A DNA stretch of 13,001 nucleotides from an uncultured Ruminococcus sp. (GCA_900545285.1 UQYK01000054.1:1-13001), one strand, 5' to 3'; shown: positions 1-6,753, counted from the first letter of the stretch. Made by a program: numbers and translations. Notes: generated by a model from the letters alone, not told the origin.

Positions 1-2
1 AA

Positions 3-74
3 GACCGTGTTTCTGGTGAAATCTCTACTTCGGATATTGTTTCAACAATGCTGAATGCACTGAATCAAAACTAA
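3..74 (+). CDS. 3' end of an unidentified protein-coding gene (partial)
   Basis: Only the last 23 codons lie in the window, reading DRVSGEISTSDIVSTMLNALNQN and then TAA at 72-74. The other two plus-strand frames are closed by stops here. The frame ends 20 bases before a strong bidirectional terminator at 95-145, as expected for a real gene end convergent with relQ. The tail is polar and probably helical, and I do not recognise the family. The call rests on the open frame plus terminator placement, so it is moderate. Confidence 0.55.
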   Translation, partial: DRVSGEISTSDIVSTMLNALNQN

Positions 75-94
75 TTTGCATCAGCACAATAAAC

Positions 95-145
95 AAAAAA
101 GCGTTTTGCAGGCAGAATATAATCTGCCTTGCAAAACGCTTTTTT
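95..145. terminator. Bidirectional Rho-independent terminator
   Basis: The arms are 101-116 (GCGTTTTGCAGGCAGA) and 123-139 (TCTGCCTTGCAAAACGC). They pair over 16 bp with a single bulged T at 129 and a 6-base loop. The stem is flanked by six A at 95-100 and six T at 140-145, so it has a U-tract on either strand. It sits between the plus-strand gene ending at 74 and relQ, which ends at 163 on the minus strand, and should serve both. Confidence 0.93.
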
Positions 146-162
146 GTTATGCATAAAATGCC

Positions 163-843
163 TTAAAGCAAATTGATTTTTTTGAACATGTCCTGCATCT
201 TCTGATCGATTCCTGAAATAGTTTCGGAACACTCTTTCAGTTCGCCAGTCAGGGAAGCGGCAATTTTAGGATCGCCAGTAGACTTGTAATGCAGCTGATG
301 CTCCAGACTTGCCCAGAAGTCCATGGCAATGGTACGAATCTGTATTTCTACAGGTGCGGTCTGCTTGCCGGAAGACATATAAACCGGAACGTCCAGAATC
401 ATATGAAAACTGCGGTAGCCATTTGGCTTTGGATTTTGAATATAATCCTTGATTTTTCGAAGCTGAAATCCGCTGTGTTTCGTCAGAAGATCGGCGATTG
501 CATAGATATCATCTATGTAACAGCAAATCACCCGAACCCCGGCAATATCGGTCAGATTTTCCCTGGCGCTTTCCGGCGTGACCGGCATGCCTTTTCGCTG
601 TAGTTTTCCTACAATGCTCTGCGGTGTTTTGATGCGGCTTTCAATACTGTGAATTGGATTGCGTTGGAAACGCATGCTGAACTCATTGTCAAAAATGTTA
701 AGCTGTGCTTTAACCAACTCGATTGCGGAGTCATACAGATGCTCAATTTCCAGGAAGGAATAAAACACGTCCTGAATTTGCTCTTCTTTGTGTGCCGGAA
801 CGACGTCTCGGATTGCATCCAGATAAAATTCTTTTTCGTCCAT
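163..843 (-). CDS. relQ: Small alarmone synthetase, RelQ/YjbM type ((p)ppGpp synthetase)
   Basis: A cytosolic single-domain RelA/SpoT-family enzyme of 226 residues that should transfer pyrophosphate from ATP to GDP or GTP to make (p)ppGpp. Visible synthetase motifs are the ATP-side loop RIKTPQSIVGKLQRKG (residues 70-85), TDIAGVRVIC with the predicted metal-binding Asp99, KDYI.NPKPNGYRSFH with the guanine-stacking Tyr143, and VEIQIRT with the catalytic Glu166. There is no HD hydrolase domain and no TGS/ACT tail, and the length fits RelQ (about 210-230 aa). The start is the ATG at 843-841, because GAGGTG (855-850) lies 6 bases upstream. The longer TTG-initiated reading (861) would place that SD inside the gene. 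It follows gatB::aspS after a 128-base leader with alternative stems and is the last gene before the terminator. RelQ enzymes are often allosterically activated by pppGpp; that is family knowledge, not visible here. Confidence 0.93.
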   Translation of the reverse strand: MDEKEFYLDAIRDVVPAHKEEQIQDVFYSFLEIEHLYDSAIELVKAQLNIFDNEFSMRFQRNPIHSIESRIKTPQSIVGKLQRKGMPVTPESARENLTDIAGVRVICCYIDDIYAIADLLTKHSGFQLRKIKDYIQNPKPNGYRSFHMILDVPVYMSSGKQTAPVEIQIRTIAMDFWASLEHQLHYKSTGDPKIAASLTGELKECSETISGIDQKMQDMFKKINLL

Positions 844-858
844 TTGAATCACCTCAAT

Positions 859-935
859 CAATTGCAGACAGGCTTTTGTTTATGGAGAACCTGCCTGCAT
901 TTTTGAAAATGTGTTCTAAAAATACAGACAGGTTC
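859..935 (-). promoter_or_regulatory. Three-segment alternative-hairpin leader upstream of relQ
   Basis: In minus-strand RNA, segment A (935-918) pairs with segment B (904-887) over 18 consecutive pairs including two G-U wobbles, with a 13-base loop. Segment C (873-859) resembles A, and its CCUGUCUGCA pairs instead with UGCAGGCAGG of B over 10-11 bp including wobbles. A:B and B:C cannot form together. C ends about 3 bases before the relQ SD (855-850). No U-tract follows A:B, so it is not a simple terminator. The two wobbles mean the stem is tighter in the minus-strand transcript than in the plus-strand one, consistent with an RNA element for relQ. Function is inferred. Confidence 0.55.
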
Positions 936-971
936 ATGTGAAAAATATATGCTTCTGTTTAGCGGATAAAA

Positions 972-3842
972 TTACGGGAGCAGACGATTGATGTCACGCG
1001 GGAACATGCTTGCCTGCCGAACGTTGGACAGGCCAAGTAGCTTCATTACCAGACGTTCCAGGCCAATGCCCAGTCCGCCGTGAGGCGGAAGTCCATATTT
1101 GTGTGCTTCCAGGTAATATTTGAAATCATTCGGATCCAGTCCCTGTGCATGCATTTTATCCAGCTGTTCCTGATAGTCGTGGATTCGCTGTCCGCCGCTG
1201 GTAATTTCCAGTCCACGGAACAGGAGGTCAAATTTATATGCCAGACGAGGATCTTCTCTGGAATTCATTGCATAGAACGGCGGCTTGGAAGAGGGAAAAT
1301 GTGTGACAAAGATAAAGTCACTGCCGAATGTCTTTTTCGCATATTCACAAATTGCGACTTCGTCTTCCGGTTCCAGATCCAGTTTGTTCTTGGAGCCCTT
1401 ATTGCCCAGAATTTCCTTTGCCTCCAGAAGTGTAACACACGGAATCTCACCGATTTCCGGAACATCGGCCTGTAAGAGCTCCAGTTCAAATGCATAGTGT
1501 TCCTTCAGATAATTCATGATATAACGCAGGCATGCAGTTTCCATTGCCATAACATCATACATGCTGTCGATATAGCCCATTTCGAAGTCAAGGCCAATGT
1601 ATTCATTGATGTGACGGGAAGTTGCGTGCTTCTCTGCACGGTAAACCGGTGCAATTTCAAAGACGCGGTCAAAGAATGCCACGGCGGTCTGCTTGTAGAA
1701 CTGTGGAGATTGGTTCAGGAATGCAGGCTTATCGAAATATTCCAGGTGGAAGATATTTGCGCCGCCTTCTGCACCCTGCGCAACAATTTTAGGAGTGTGG
1801 ATTTCGGTAAATCCCTGTCCAATGAGGAATTCTCGGAATCCGCCTACAACGCCTTCCTGGATCTTGAAAATCGCGCGCTCATAAATGTTACGCAGTGCAA
1901 CAGAACGGTTATCTAGGTTGATGTCCAGCGCACAGCCCAGCTTTTTGTTGGAGACCTTTAGTGGATATTCTTCGTTACAGTTTGCGATAACTTCCAGCTC
2001 AGAAAGCTGAAGTTCTACACCGCCGATTGCCTTTTCATTTTTGGTTACCTTACCGCGTACCCAAACAAAGTTGCCTTCACGCAGGCCGGTGATGGAGTCC
2101 TTGCACTGATCCGGTACGTACAGAGATTGTATCAGATAACGGCCGGTACGCAGGATCAAAAAGGCGAATTCGCTCATCTGACGGATCTTATGCACGCAGG
2201 CACGAAGCGAAATTTCTTCACCTACATGATCAGCAGCATCTGAAAAATCAAATTCGTGGAGAAGCTGATTGGTGTCGATCTGTGTGATGCCGTCTTTCTT
2301 GCCCGGAACATATTGATTCGGATTGGAGAAAGGTGTGCAGTCTACTTCTTTTGCTTCTTCTTTTTTGTTTGCATCAGATACAGTTTTGTCCGCAGAAACA
2401 GCAGCCTGTGCTTCACTTAACTTTGCTTCCAGCAATTCCTTGATTACGCCAGGTGTGCAGACACCACGCAGTACTTTGGTGGATTGTCCCATTAGGAAGC
2501 CGAATACTTTTTTCTCGCCATTCTGGTACTGGCTGACAGCCTCAGGATTCTCTGCCAGAATTTTTACAATGATTTCTTCTGCTTTCTTGGTATCATTGAC
2601 AATCAGCATGCCGGATTCTTCTGCAATTGTTTTTGCGTTTTTACCGGTTTCGATCATTTGACGCAGAATCTTTTTCGCATCATTTTTAGATACCTGTTCA
2701 GTATCTGCCATTTTCACCAGTTCTGCAAATTCTTCTGCAGAGAAGGGGAGTGCATCCATAGAAACCTCACCCAGATTTACGCGGCGAAGCAGCTCAACAA
2801 TGATAAAGTTTGCAATGCTTTTCGGCGCCTGATATGCTGCGACTGCTGCGTCATAGAAATCAGAAACACGCTTTTGATTAATCAGAATTTGTGCATCTGT
2901 TTTGGAAAGGCCATAGTTTTTCATATAGCGTTCCATGCGTTTATACGGTAGTTCCGGCAGCATATTCTTAATAGAATCCAGCATTTCATCCGTAAAGTTT
3001 ACCTGGAGAATGTCTGGTTCCGGGAAATAGCGGTAATCATGTGCATTTTCCTTGCTTCTCATAGAAGAAGTTTCGCCTTTGTTTTCATTGAAACGGCGTG
3101 TTTCCTGCACTACTTTTTTTCCGGCATCCAACAGTCTGGACTGCCGCTTGATCTCATAGTTGATAGCACGAGTGATGGATTTCAGAGAGTTCATGTTCTT
3201 GATTTCCGCACGGGTACCAAGTTCTTTGTCCTCCGGGCGCATGATAGAAACATTTACATCACAGCGGAGAGAGCCTTCTTCCATCTTACAGTCGCTGACA
3301 CCAGCATATTGCAGCAGCAGCATAACTTTTTCAATAAATGCCTTTGCTTCCTCTGCGGATGAGATATCCGGCTCTGTTACGATTTCTACCAGCGGAATGC
3401 CGCAGCGGTTATAGTCAGCCAGAGAAACAGCATTGAAGTCATCGTGCACCAGCTTTCCGGCATCTTCTTCCAGGTGGATATGATTGATGCGGATATACTT
3501 TTGACCATTCGGCGTATCAATTGCTACTTTTCCTTCCAGGCAAAGCGGATAGTACAACTGTGAAATTTGATATGCTTTCGGAAGGTCCGGGTAGAAATAG
3601 TTTTTTCGGTCAAAGACAGAGAACTTGCTGATATCACAGCCCAGTGCCATACCGGCTTTTACAGCATATTCTACTGCGGTTTGGTTGATAACCGGCAGTG
3701 TTCCGGGCATACCAGTACAAACCGGGCAGCAGCGGGAGTTCGGACTTCCGCCAAACTGCGCGCCGCAGGTGCAGAAAACTTTTGATTGCGTCAGGAGCTC
3801 AGCGTGGATTTCCAGACCAATAACAGGAATATATGATGACAT
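972..3842 (-). CDS. gatB-aspS: GatB amidotransferase subunit fused to archaeal-type non-discriminating aspartyl-tRNA synthetase
   Basis: One uninterrupted 956-residue frame. Residues 1 to about 477 are a full GatB: IGLEIHAEL at 8-16, a zinc-type Cys cluster (C24, C26, C39, C42), HLEEDAGK at 123-130, DYNRCGIPLVEIVTEPD at 143-159, and the helical/YqeY-like tail from about 330. Residues 478 to about 519 are an A/K/E/D-rich linker. Residues 520-956 are a complete archaeal-type (AspS2) AspRS: OB-fold anticodon domain to about 620, class II motif 1 near 669-686, motif 2 APVYRAEKHATSRH (731-744), motif 3 GIGLERL (925-931) and the terminal FPRDINRLLP. It lacks the GAD insertion of bacterial AspRS. 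Aligned from memory to Thermococcus AspRS, Trp26 becomes His551 and Lys85 becomes Ile606, which suggests a non-discriminating enzyme. The AspRS would make Asp-tRNA-Asn for amidation by GatCAB. The start ATG has SD AAGGAGGT overlapping the gatA stop. I see no internal start for a separate AspRS. Confidence 0.95.
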   Translation of the reverse strand: MSSYIPVIGLEIHAELLTQSKVFCTCGAQFGGSPNSRCCPVCTGMPGTLPVINQTAVEYAVKAGMALGCDISKFSVFDRKNYFYPDLPKAYQISQLYYPLCLEGKVAIDTPNGQKYIRINHIHLEEDAGKLVHDDFNAVSLADYNRCGIPLVEIVTEPDISSAEEAKAFIEKVMLLLQYAGVSDCKMEEGSLRCDVNVSIMRPEDKELGTRAEIKNMNSLKSITRAINYEIKRQSRLLDAGKKVVQETRRFNENKGETSSMRSKENAHDYRYFPEPDILQVNFTDEMLDSIKNMLPELPYKRMERYMKNYGLSKTDAQILINQKRVSDFYDAAVAAYQAPKSIANFIIVELLRRVNLGEVSMDALPFSAEEFAELVKMADTEQVSKNDAKKILRQMIETGKNAKTIAEESGMLIVNDTKKAEEIIVKILAENPEAVSQYQNGEKKVFGFLMGQSTKVLRGVCTPGVIKELLEAKLSEAQAAVSADKTVSDANKKEEAKEVDCTPFSNPNQYVPGKKDGITQIDTNQLLHEFDFSDAADHVGEEISLRACVHKIRQMSEFAFLILRTGRYLIQSLYVPDQCKDSITGLREGNFVWVRGKVTKNEKAIGGVELQLSELEVIANCNEEYPLKVSNKKLGCALDINLDNRSVALRNIYERAIFKIQEGVVGGFREFLIGQGFTEIHTPKIVAQGAEGGANIFHLEYFDKPAFLNQSPQFYKQTAVAFFDRVFEIAPVYRAEKHATSRHINEYIGLDFEMGYIDSMYDVMAMETACLRYIMNYLKEHYAFELELLQADVPEIGEIPCVTLLEAKEILGNKGSKNKLDLEPEDEVAICEYAKKTFGSDFIFVTHFPSSKPPFYAMNSREDPRLAYKFDLLFRGLEITSGGQRIHDYQEQLDKMHAQGLDPNDFKYYLEAHKYGLPPHGGLGIGLERLVMKLLGLSNVRQASMFPRDINRLLP

Positions 3843-3860
3843 GATGAAACAGTGACCTCC

Positions 3861-5315
3861 TTACTTCAATACCGGAACAGCAGCTTGGAACTGCTGTTCA
3901 AATGCATCTGCAACCTGTAAAATTGTAGCTTCGTCGAACTGCTTTCCGACAATGGACATTCCGATCGGCATGCCGGATGCATTATAGCCGCACGGTGTAG
4001 AAATTGCAGGAAGGGAAGCGATGTTTACGGTAACAGTGCAGATATCAGACTGATACATTTTGACAGGATCAGAGATATTTTCATGAACGCCATAAGCAAC
4101 AGACGGCGTTGTGGGAGTCAGGATTACATCACAGGATTCGAAAATATGTGCATACTCAGCAGAAATCCGCTGCTTGAGAGCCATGGCCTTTCGGTAGTAA
4201 GCGTCATAGTAACCACTGGAAAGTGCATAGTTTCCGAGAAGAATCCGGCGCTTTACTTCGTTTCCGAAGCCTTCACTTCTGGAATTGCAGATCAGCTCCT
4301 GGAAGGTGTCTCCGGTTTTGCTGCGGTGACCATACTTAATGCCGTCATAACGGGACAAGTTGGAGGAGGCCTCGGCAGATGCGATCAGATAATATGCTGC
4401 AACAGCATACTTCAGGCTGGGCATGCTGCATTCTACCAGCTGCGCTCCCATTGCCTCATATGTCTTTGCCGCGGCCAGAACTGCTTCCTTTACTTCTGCG
4501 TCAATGCCTTCTGCAAAGAATTCCTTCGGCAGTGCAATTTTGAGTCCTTTAATCTCTTTTCCCAGCTTTGCGGTATAATCTTCGGTTTCCCGTCTGGAAA
4601 CAGTACCGTCATGCGGATCGTATCCGGCAATTGCGCCTAACAGATAAGCACAGTCCTTTGCTGTTTTGGCAATCGGACCGATCTGATCCAGAGAAGAAGC
4701 AAATGCCACAAGACCGTAACGGGAAACTCTTCCGTATGTGGGCTTTAATCCGGTAACGCCGCAGAATGCTGCCGGCTGACGAATAGAACCGCCTGTATCA
4801 GAACCCAGCGCAGCAGCTGCAAAAGATGCGGCTACGCTTGCAGCAGAACCGCCGGAAGAACCGCCGGGAACACATTCTGTATTGAACGGGTTGCGTGTCT
4901 TTGCAAAGGCAGAGGTTTGGGTAGAACCGCCCATAGCGAATTCATCCATGCTGACTTTTCCCAGCATAACGGCATCTTGTGCGCGAAGCTTTTCCATAAC
5001 AGTTGCATTATACGGCGGCACAAAATCTTCCAGCATCTTAGATGCGCATGTGGTTTTCACGCCTTCTGTACAAATGTTGTCTTTGATTGCCAGCGGAATG
5101 CCGCAAAGAATGCTGCCTTCGCCTGCATCGATTTTTTTCTGTGCAGCCTTTGCCTGTTCCAGCGCCAGTTCCGGCGTAACTGTGATATAGCTTTGGATCG
5201 TGTTATCATACTGCGCAATGCGATCCAGATATCCCTGCGTCAGTTCTACTGCGGAAATTTCTTTTTGATCCAGCATGCTGCGCAGCTTTTCTATGGTAAA
5301 TTGCGTATAGTCCAT
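3861..5315 (-). CDS. gatA: Asp-tRNA(Asn)/Glu-tRNA(Gln) amidotransferase subunit A (glutaminase subunit)
   Basis: A 484-residue amidase-signature protein that releases ammonia from glutamine and passes it through the complex to GatB, where activated Asp- or Glu-tRNA is amidated. The Ser-cisSer-Lys triad is visible: Lys78 in GIPLAIKDN, the cis-Ser in GGSSGGSAAS (Ser153/154), and nucleophile Ser177 in GSDTGGSIRQPA. Length and N-terminus are normal for GatA. The gene lies 54 bases after gatC and 18 bases before gatB::aspS, so the order is gatC-gatA-gatB. The ATG at 5315 is the first possible start in frame after an upstream stop, so it is secure. The only good SD is 27 bases upstream, with a perfect hairpin between (see the 5326-5348 entry). 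Confidence 0.97.
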   Translation of the reverse strand: MDYTQFTIEKLRSMLDQKEISAVELTQGYLDRIAQYDNTIQSYITVTPELALEQAKAAQKKIDAGEGSILCGIPLAIKDNICTEGVKTTCASKMLEDFVPPYNATVMEKLRAQDAVMLGKVSMDEFAMGGSTQTSAFAKTRNPFNTECVPGGSSGGSAASVAASFAAAALGSDTGGSIRQPAAFCGVTGLKPTYGRVSRYGLVAFASSLDQIGPIAKTAKDCAYLLGAIAGYDPHDGTVSRRETEDYTAKLGKEIKGLKIALPKEFFAEGIDAEVKEAVLAAAKTYEAMGAQLVECSMPSLKYAVAAYYLIASAEASSNLSRYDGIKYGHRSKTGDTFQELICNSRSEGFGNEVKRRILLGNYALSSGYYDAYYRKAMALKQRISAEYAHIFESCDVILTPTTPSVAYGVHENISDPVKMYQSDICTVTVNIASLPAISTPCGYNASGMPIGMSIVGKQFDEATILQVADAFEQQFQAAVPVLK

Positions 5316-5325
5316 ATTGCATTCT

Positions 5326-5348
5326 GCCCGTTTGTACGGGCACCTCCT
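5326..5348 (-). promoter_or_regulatory. gatA ribosome binding site with hairpin between SD and start codon
   Basis: Minus-strand AGGAGG (5348-5343) is followed at once by GCCCGT-ACAA-ACGGGC (5341-5326), a perfect 6-bp stem with a 4-base loop. Ten more bases then lead to the ATG at 5315. The linear SD-to-ATG distance is 27 bases, too long for normal initiation. With the hairpin folded it becomes about 11 bases. No other SD is closer to this ATG, and the one nearer ATG (5322) is out of frame. Confidence 0.7.
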
Positions 5349-5369
5349 TTATTTTTGAAATTTGCCGTT

Positions 5370-5648
5370 TTATTCTACAACCTTCGGCACAACGAAACAA
5401 TTTTCGTCATTGACTGCATTTTGCAGAATCTTTTCAGTAGGGAAGCTTTCCTGATGGATGTCTTCCCGCAGGTCATTCAAATAGATATTTTTATTGTCAG
5501 CCATTGCATCATATGTCACATCGATTTCTTTTACTGTGTCCATGATTGCAATGATGTCTGTCATTTCTGCTGCCATTTTTTCCATTTCCTCTGGTGTGAA
5601 CGTGAGCTTCCCCAGTTCTGCCAGGTATGAAATCATTTGCAAATCCAA
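5370..5648 (-). CDS. gatC: Asp-tRNA(Asn)/Glu-tRNA(Gln) amidotransferase subunit C
   Basis: The small GatC subunit, about 92 residues, which wraps around the GatA-GatB interface and stabilises the amidotransferase. ISYLAELGKLTFTPEE near the N-terminus matches the family's first helix, followed by the MDTVKEID region and the typical ending NCFVVPKVVE. The start chosen is TTG at 5648-5646, 7 bases after GAGGG (5660-5656). The TTG at 5654 is only 1 base from the SD, and the first ATG (5636) is 19 bases away and would cut into the first helix. A longer TTG reading to 5753 would run through the promoter -10 and is rejected. It is first in the operon, 54 bases before gatA. Confidence 0.9.
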   Translation of the reverse strand: MDLQMISYLAELGKLTFTPEEMEKMAAEMTDIIAIMDTVKEIDVTYDAMADNKNIYLNDLREDIHQESFPTEKILQNAVNDENCFVVPKVVE

Positions 5649-5675
5649 AATCAAACCCTCATTTCTGTATTTCTT

Positions 5676-5699
5676 TTCCCGGACGAAAGCCATCCGGAA
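5676..5699 (-). promoter_or_regulatory. Hairpin in the gatC 5' leader
   Basis: Minus-strand TTCCGGATG and CGTCCGGGAA can pair over 9 bp (one G-U, one bulged G) around the loop GCTTT. It sits roughly 36-60 bases after the predicted transcription start and 15 bases before the gatC SD. The leader (about 87 bases) is too short for a T-box, and no U-tract follows. It may simply be a stabilising stem; the role is unknown. Confidence 0.4.
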
Positions 5700-5717
5700 T
5701 GAATCATGCCCATATAA

Positions 5718-5739
5718 AACAGACATTCTATGATCTGTT
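5718..5739. repeat. Short inverted repeat at the gatC transcription start
   Basis: AACAGA (5718-5723) and TCTGTT (5734-5739) form a 6-bp dyad with a 10-base spacer. It begins 2 bases downstream of the gatC -10 box and covers the expected start site. The position would suit an operator, but the dyad is short and may be chance. It does not match the Bacillus LexA box. Confidence 0.3.
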
Positions 5740-5741
5740 CT

Positions 5742-5770
5742 ATTATAACACAATCACTATTCTTTTGCAA
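5742..5770 (-). promoter_or_regulatory. Sigma-A type promoter for gatC-gatA-gatB::aspS(-relQ)
   Basis: On the minus strand, -35 TTGCAA (5770-5765), a 17-base spacer, and a consensus -10 TATAAT (5747-5742). The expected start near 5735 gives a leader of about 87 bases before the gatC TTG. It diverges from the dapF promoter, with about 60 bases between the two -35 boxes. Confidence 0.8.
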
Positions 5771-5829
5771 GGTTTTTCTTTGACAGAAGCATAAAATTAC
5801 CGAAATTCGAAAAAATATCAGGTTATATC

Positions 5830-5858
5830 TTGATTTTTTCCGGAATTTCCAGTATAAT
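5830..5858 (+). promoter_or_regulatory. Sigma-A type promoter for dapF
   Basis: -35 TTGATT (5830-5835), a 17-base spacer, and a consensus -10 TATAAT (5853-5858). The start would be near 5865, leaving a leader of about 28 bases with GGGAGG at 5881-5886 ahead of the dapF ATG. Confidence 0.85.
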
Positions 5859-5892
5859 AGAAAAGAATACTGCATAGGTTGGGAGGATTCAT

Positions 5893-6744
5893 ATGTTGAC
5901 TTTTTCAAAAATGCATGGAATCGGCAACGATTATATTTACATCAACTGCTTTCAGGAGAAGGTTTCTGATCCTGAAAAACTGTCTGTTTTTTTAAGTGAT
6001 GTACGTTTTGGTGTCGGCTCTGACGGATTGGTTTTGATTTTGCCTTCAGATAAGGCGGATTTCCGGATGCGCATTTTTAACGCAGATGGTTCAGAGGCGA
6101 TGATGTGCGGAAATGCAACACGCTGCATCGGAAAATATGTCTATGATATGGGCATGACTACAAAAACGGAAATTTCTCTGGAAACCAATTCCGGAATCAA
6201 GTACCTGACATTATACCCAGGCGCAGACGGAAAAATCGAAAGCGTAAAAGTAGATATGGGAAAGGCAATTCTGGTTCCGAAGGAAATACCGGTAGATTCC
6301 CCGTTAGACCGCTTTATTGCACAGCCAGTAACAGTGGATGGCACAGAGTATGCTATGACCTGTGTTTCTATGGGGAATCCCCATGCTGTTGTTTTCCTGC
6401 CGGAGATTGATTCTCTGGATCTGGAAAAAATCGGGCCCTCTTTTGAGCATCATCCGCTGTTCCCGGATCGCGTGAATACAGAATTTGTTCGCGTGATTGA
6501 TGCACACACACTGCAAATGCGGGTGTGGGAACGAGGAAGCGGAGAGACATTTGCCTGTGGTACCGGTACTTGTGCTACTGTGGTAGCAGCTGTTTTAAAC
6601 GGTTACTGCAAAAAAGAAGAAGAAATTCTGGTGCATTTGCGCGGTGGTGATTTGCGTATTATCTATCATGAGGATGATACTGTCACCATGATTGGCCCTG
6701 CCACCTATGTCTTTGAAGGAAAAATGGAATATCCGAAGCTTTAA
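5893..6744 (+). CDS. dapF: Diaminopimelate epimerase
   Basis: A 283-residue cofactor-independent epimerase converting LL-diaminopimelate to the meso form, the precursor of lysine and of the peptidoglycan cross-link. The two catalytic cysteines are in their usual contexts: Cys72 in MMCGNATRCIGK and Cys222 in FACGTGTCATV. The N-terminus FSKMHGIGNDY is canonical and the length typical. GGGAGG (5881-5886) lies 6 bases before the ATG, which fixes the start. The gene has its own promoter and is followed by a hairpin, so it may be separate from, or partly read through into, dapL, whose product supplies its substrate. Confidence 0.98.
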   Translation: MLTFSKMHGIGNDYIYINCFQEKVSDPEKLSVFLSDVRFGVGSDGLVLILPSDKADFRMRIFNADGSEAMMCGNATRCIGKYVYDMGMTTKTEISLETNSGIKYLTLYPGADGKIESVKVDMGKAILVPKEIPVDSPLDRFIAQPVTVDGTEYAMTCVSMGNPHAVVFLPEIDSLDLEKIGPSFEHHPLFPDRVNTEFVRVIDAHTLQMRVWERGSGETFACGTGTCATVVAAVLNGYCKKEEEILVHLRGGDLRIIYHEDDTVTMIGPATYVFEGKMEYPKL

Positions 6745-6753
6745 AGTATAGAC

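Noticed and set aside
844..861. Upstream TTG start for relQ (232-residue version)
   Set aside because: The SD GAGGTG would then be inside the coding region; ATG 843 has ideal spacing.
887..935. Rho-independent terminator between gatB::aspS and relQ
   Set aside because: The 18-bp stem is strong, but the downstream sequence has no U-tract in the minus-strand RNA.
2286..2411. Fusion as an artefact of a lost gatB stop or sequencing frameshift
   Set aside because: The linker reads as normal hydrophilic protein in one frame, both flanking modules are complete and in frame, and there is no leftover SD or AspRS start.
4917..5630. 237-codon plus-strand open frame across the gatA 5' part and gatC
   Set aside because: It is antisense to two certain genes, rich in Phe, Cys and His as expected for a complementary-strand reading, has no SD, and shows no family motif.
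5649..5735. T-box or other amino-acid riboswitch in the gatC leader
   Set aside because: The leader is only about 87 bases and lacks the T-box consensus, specifier stem and terminator.
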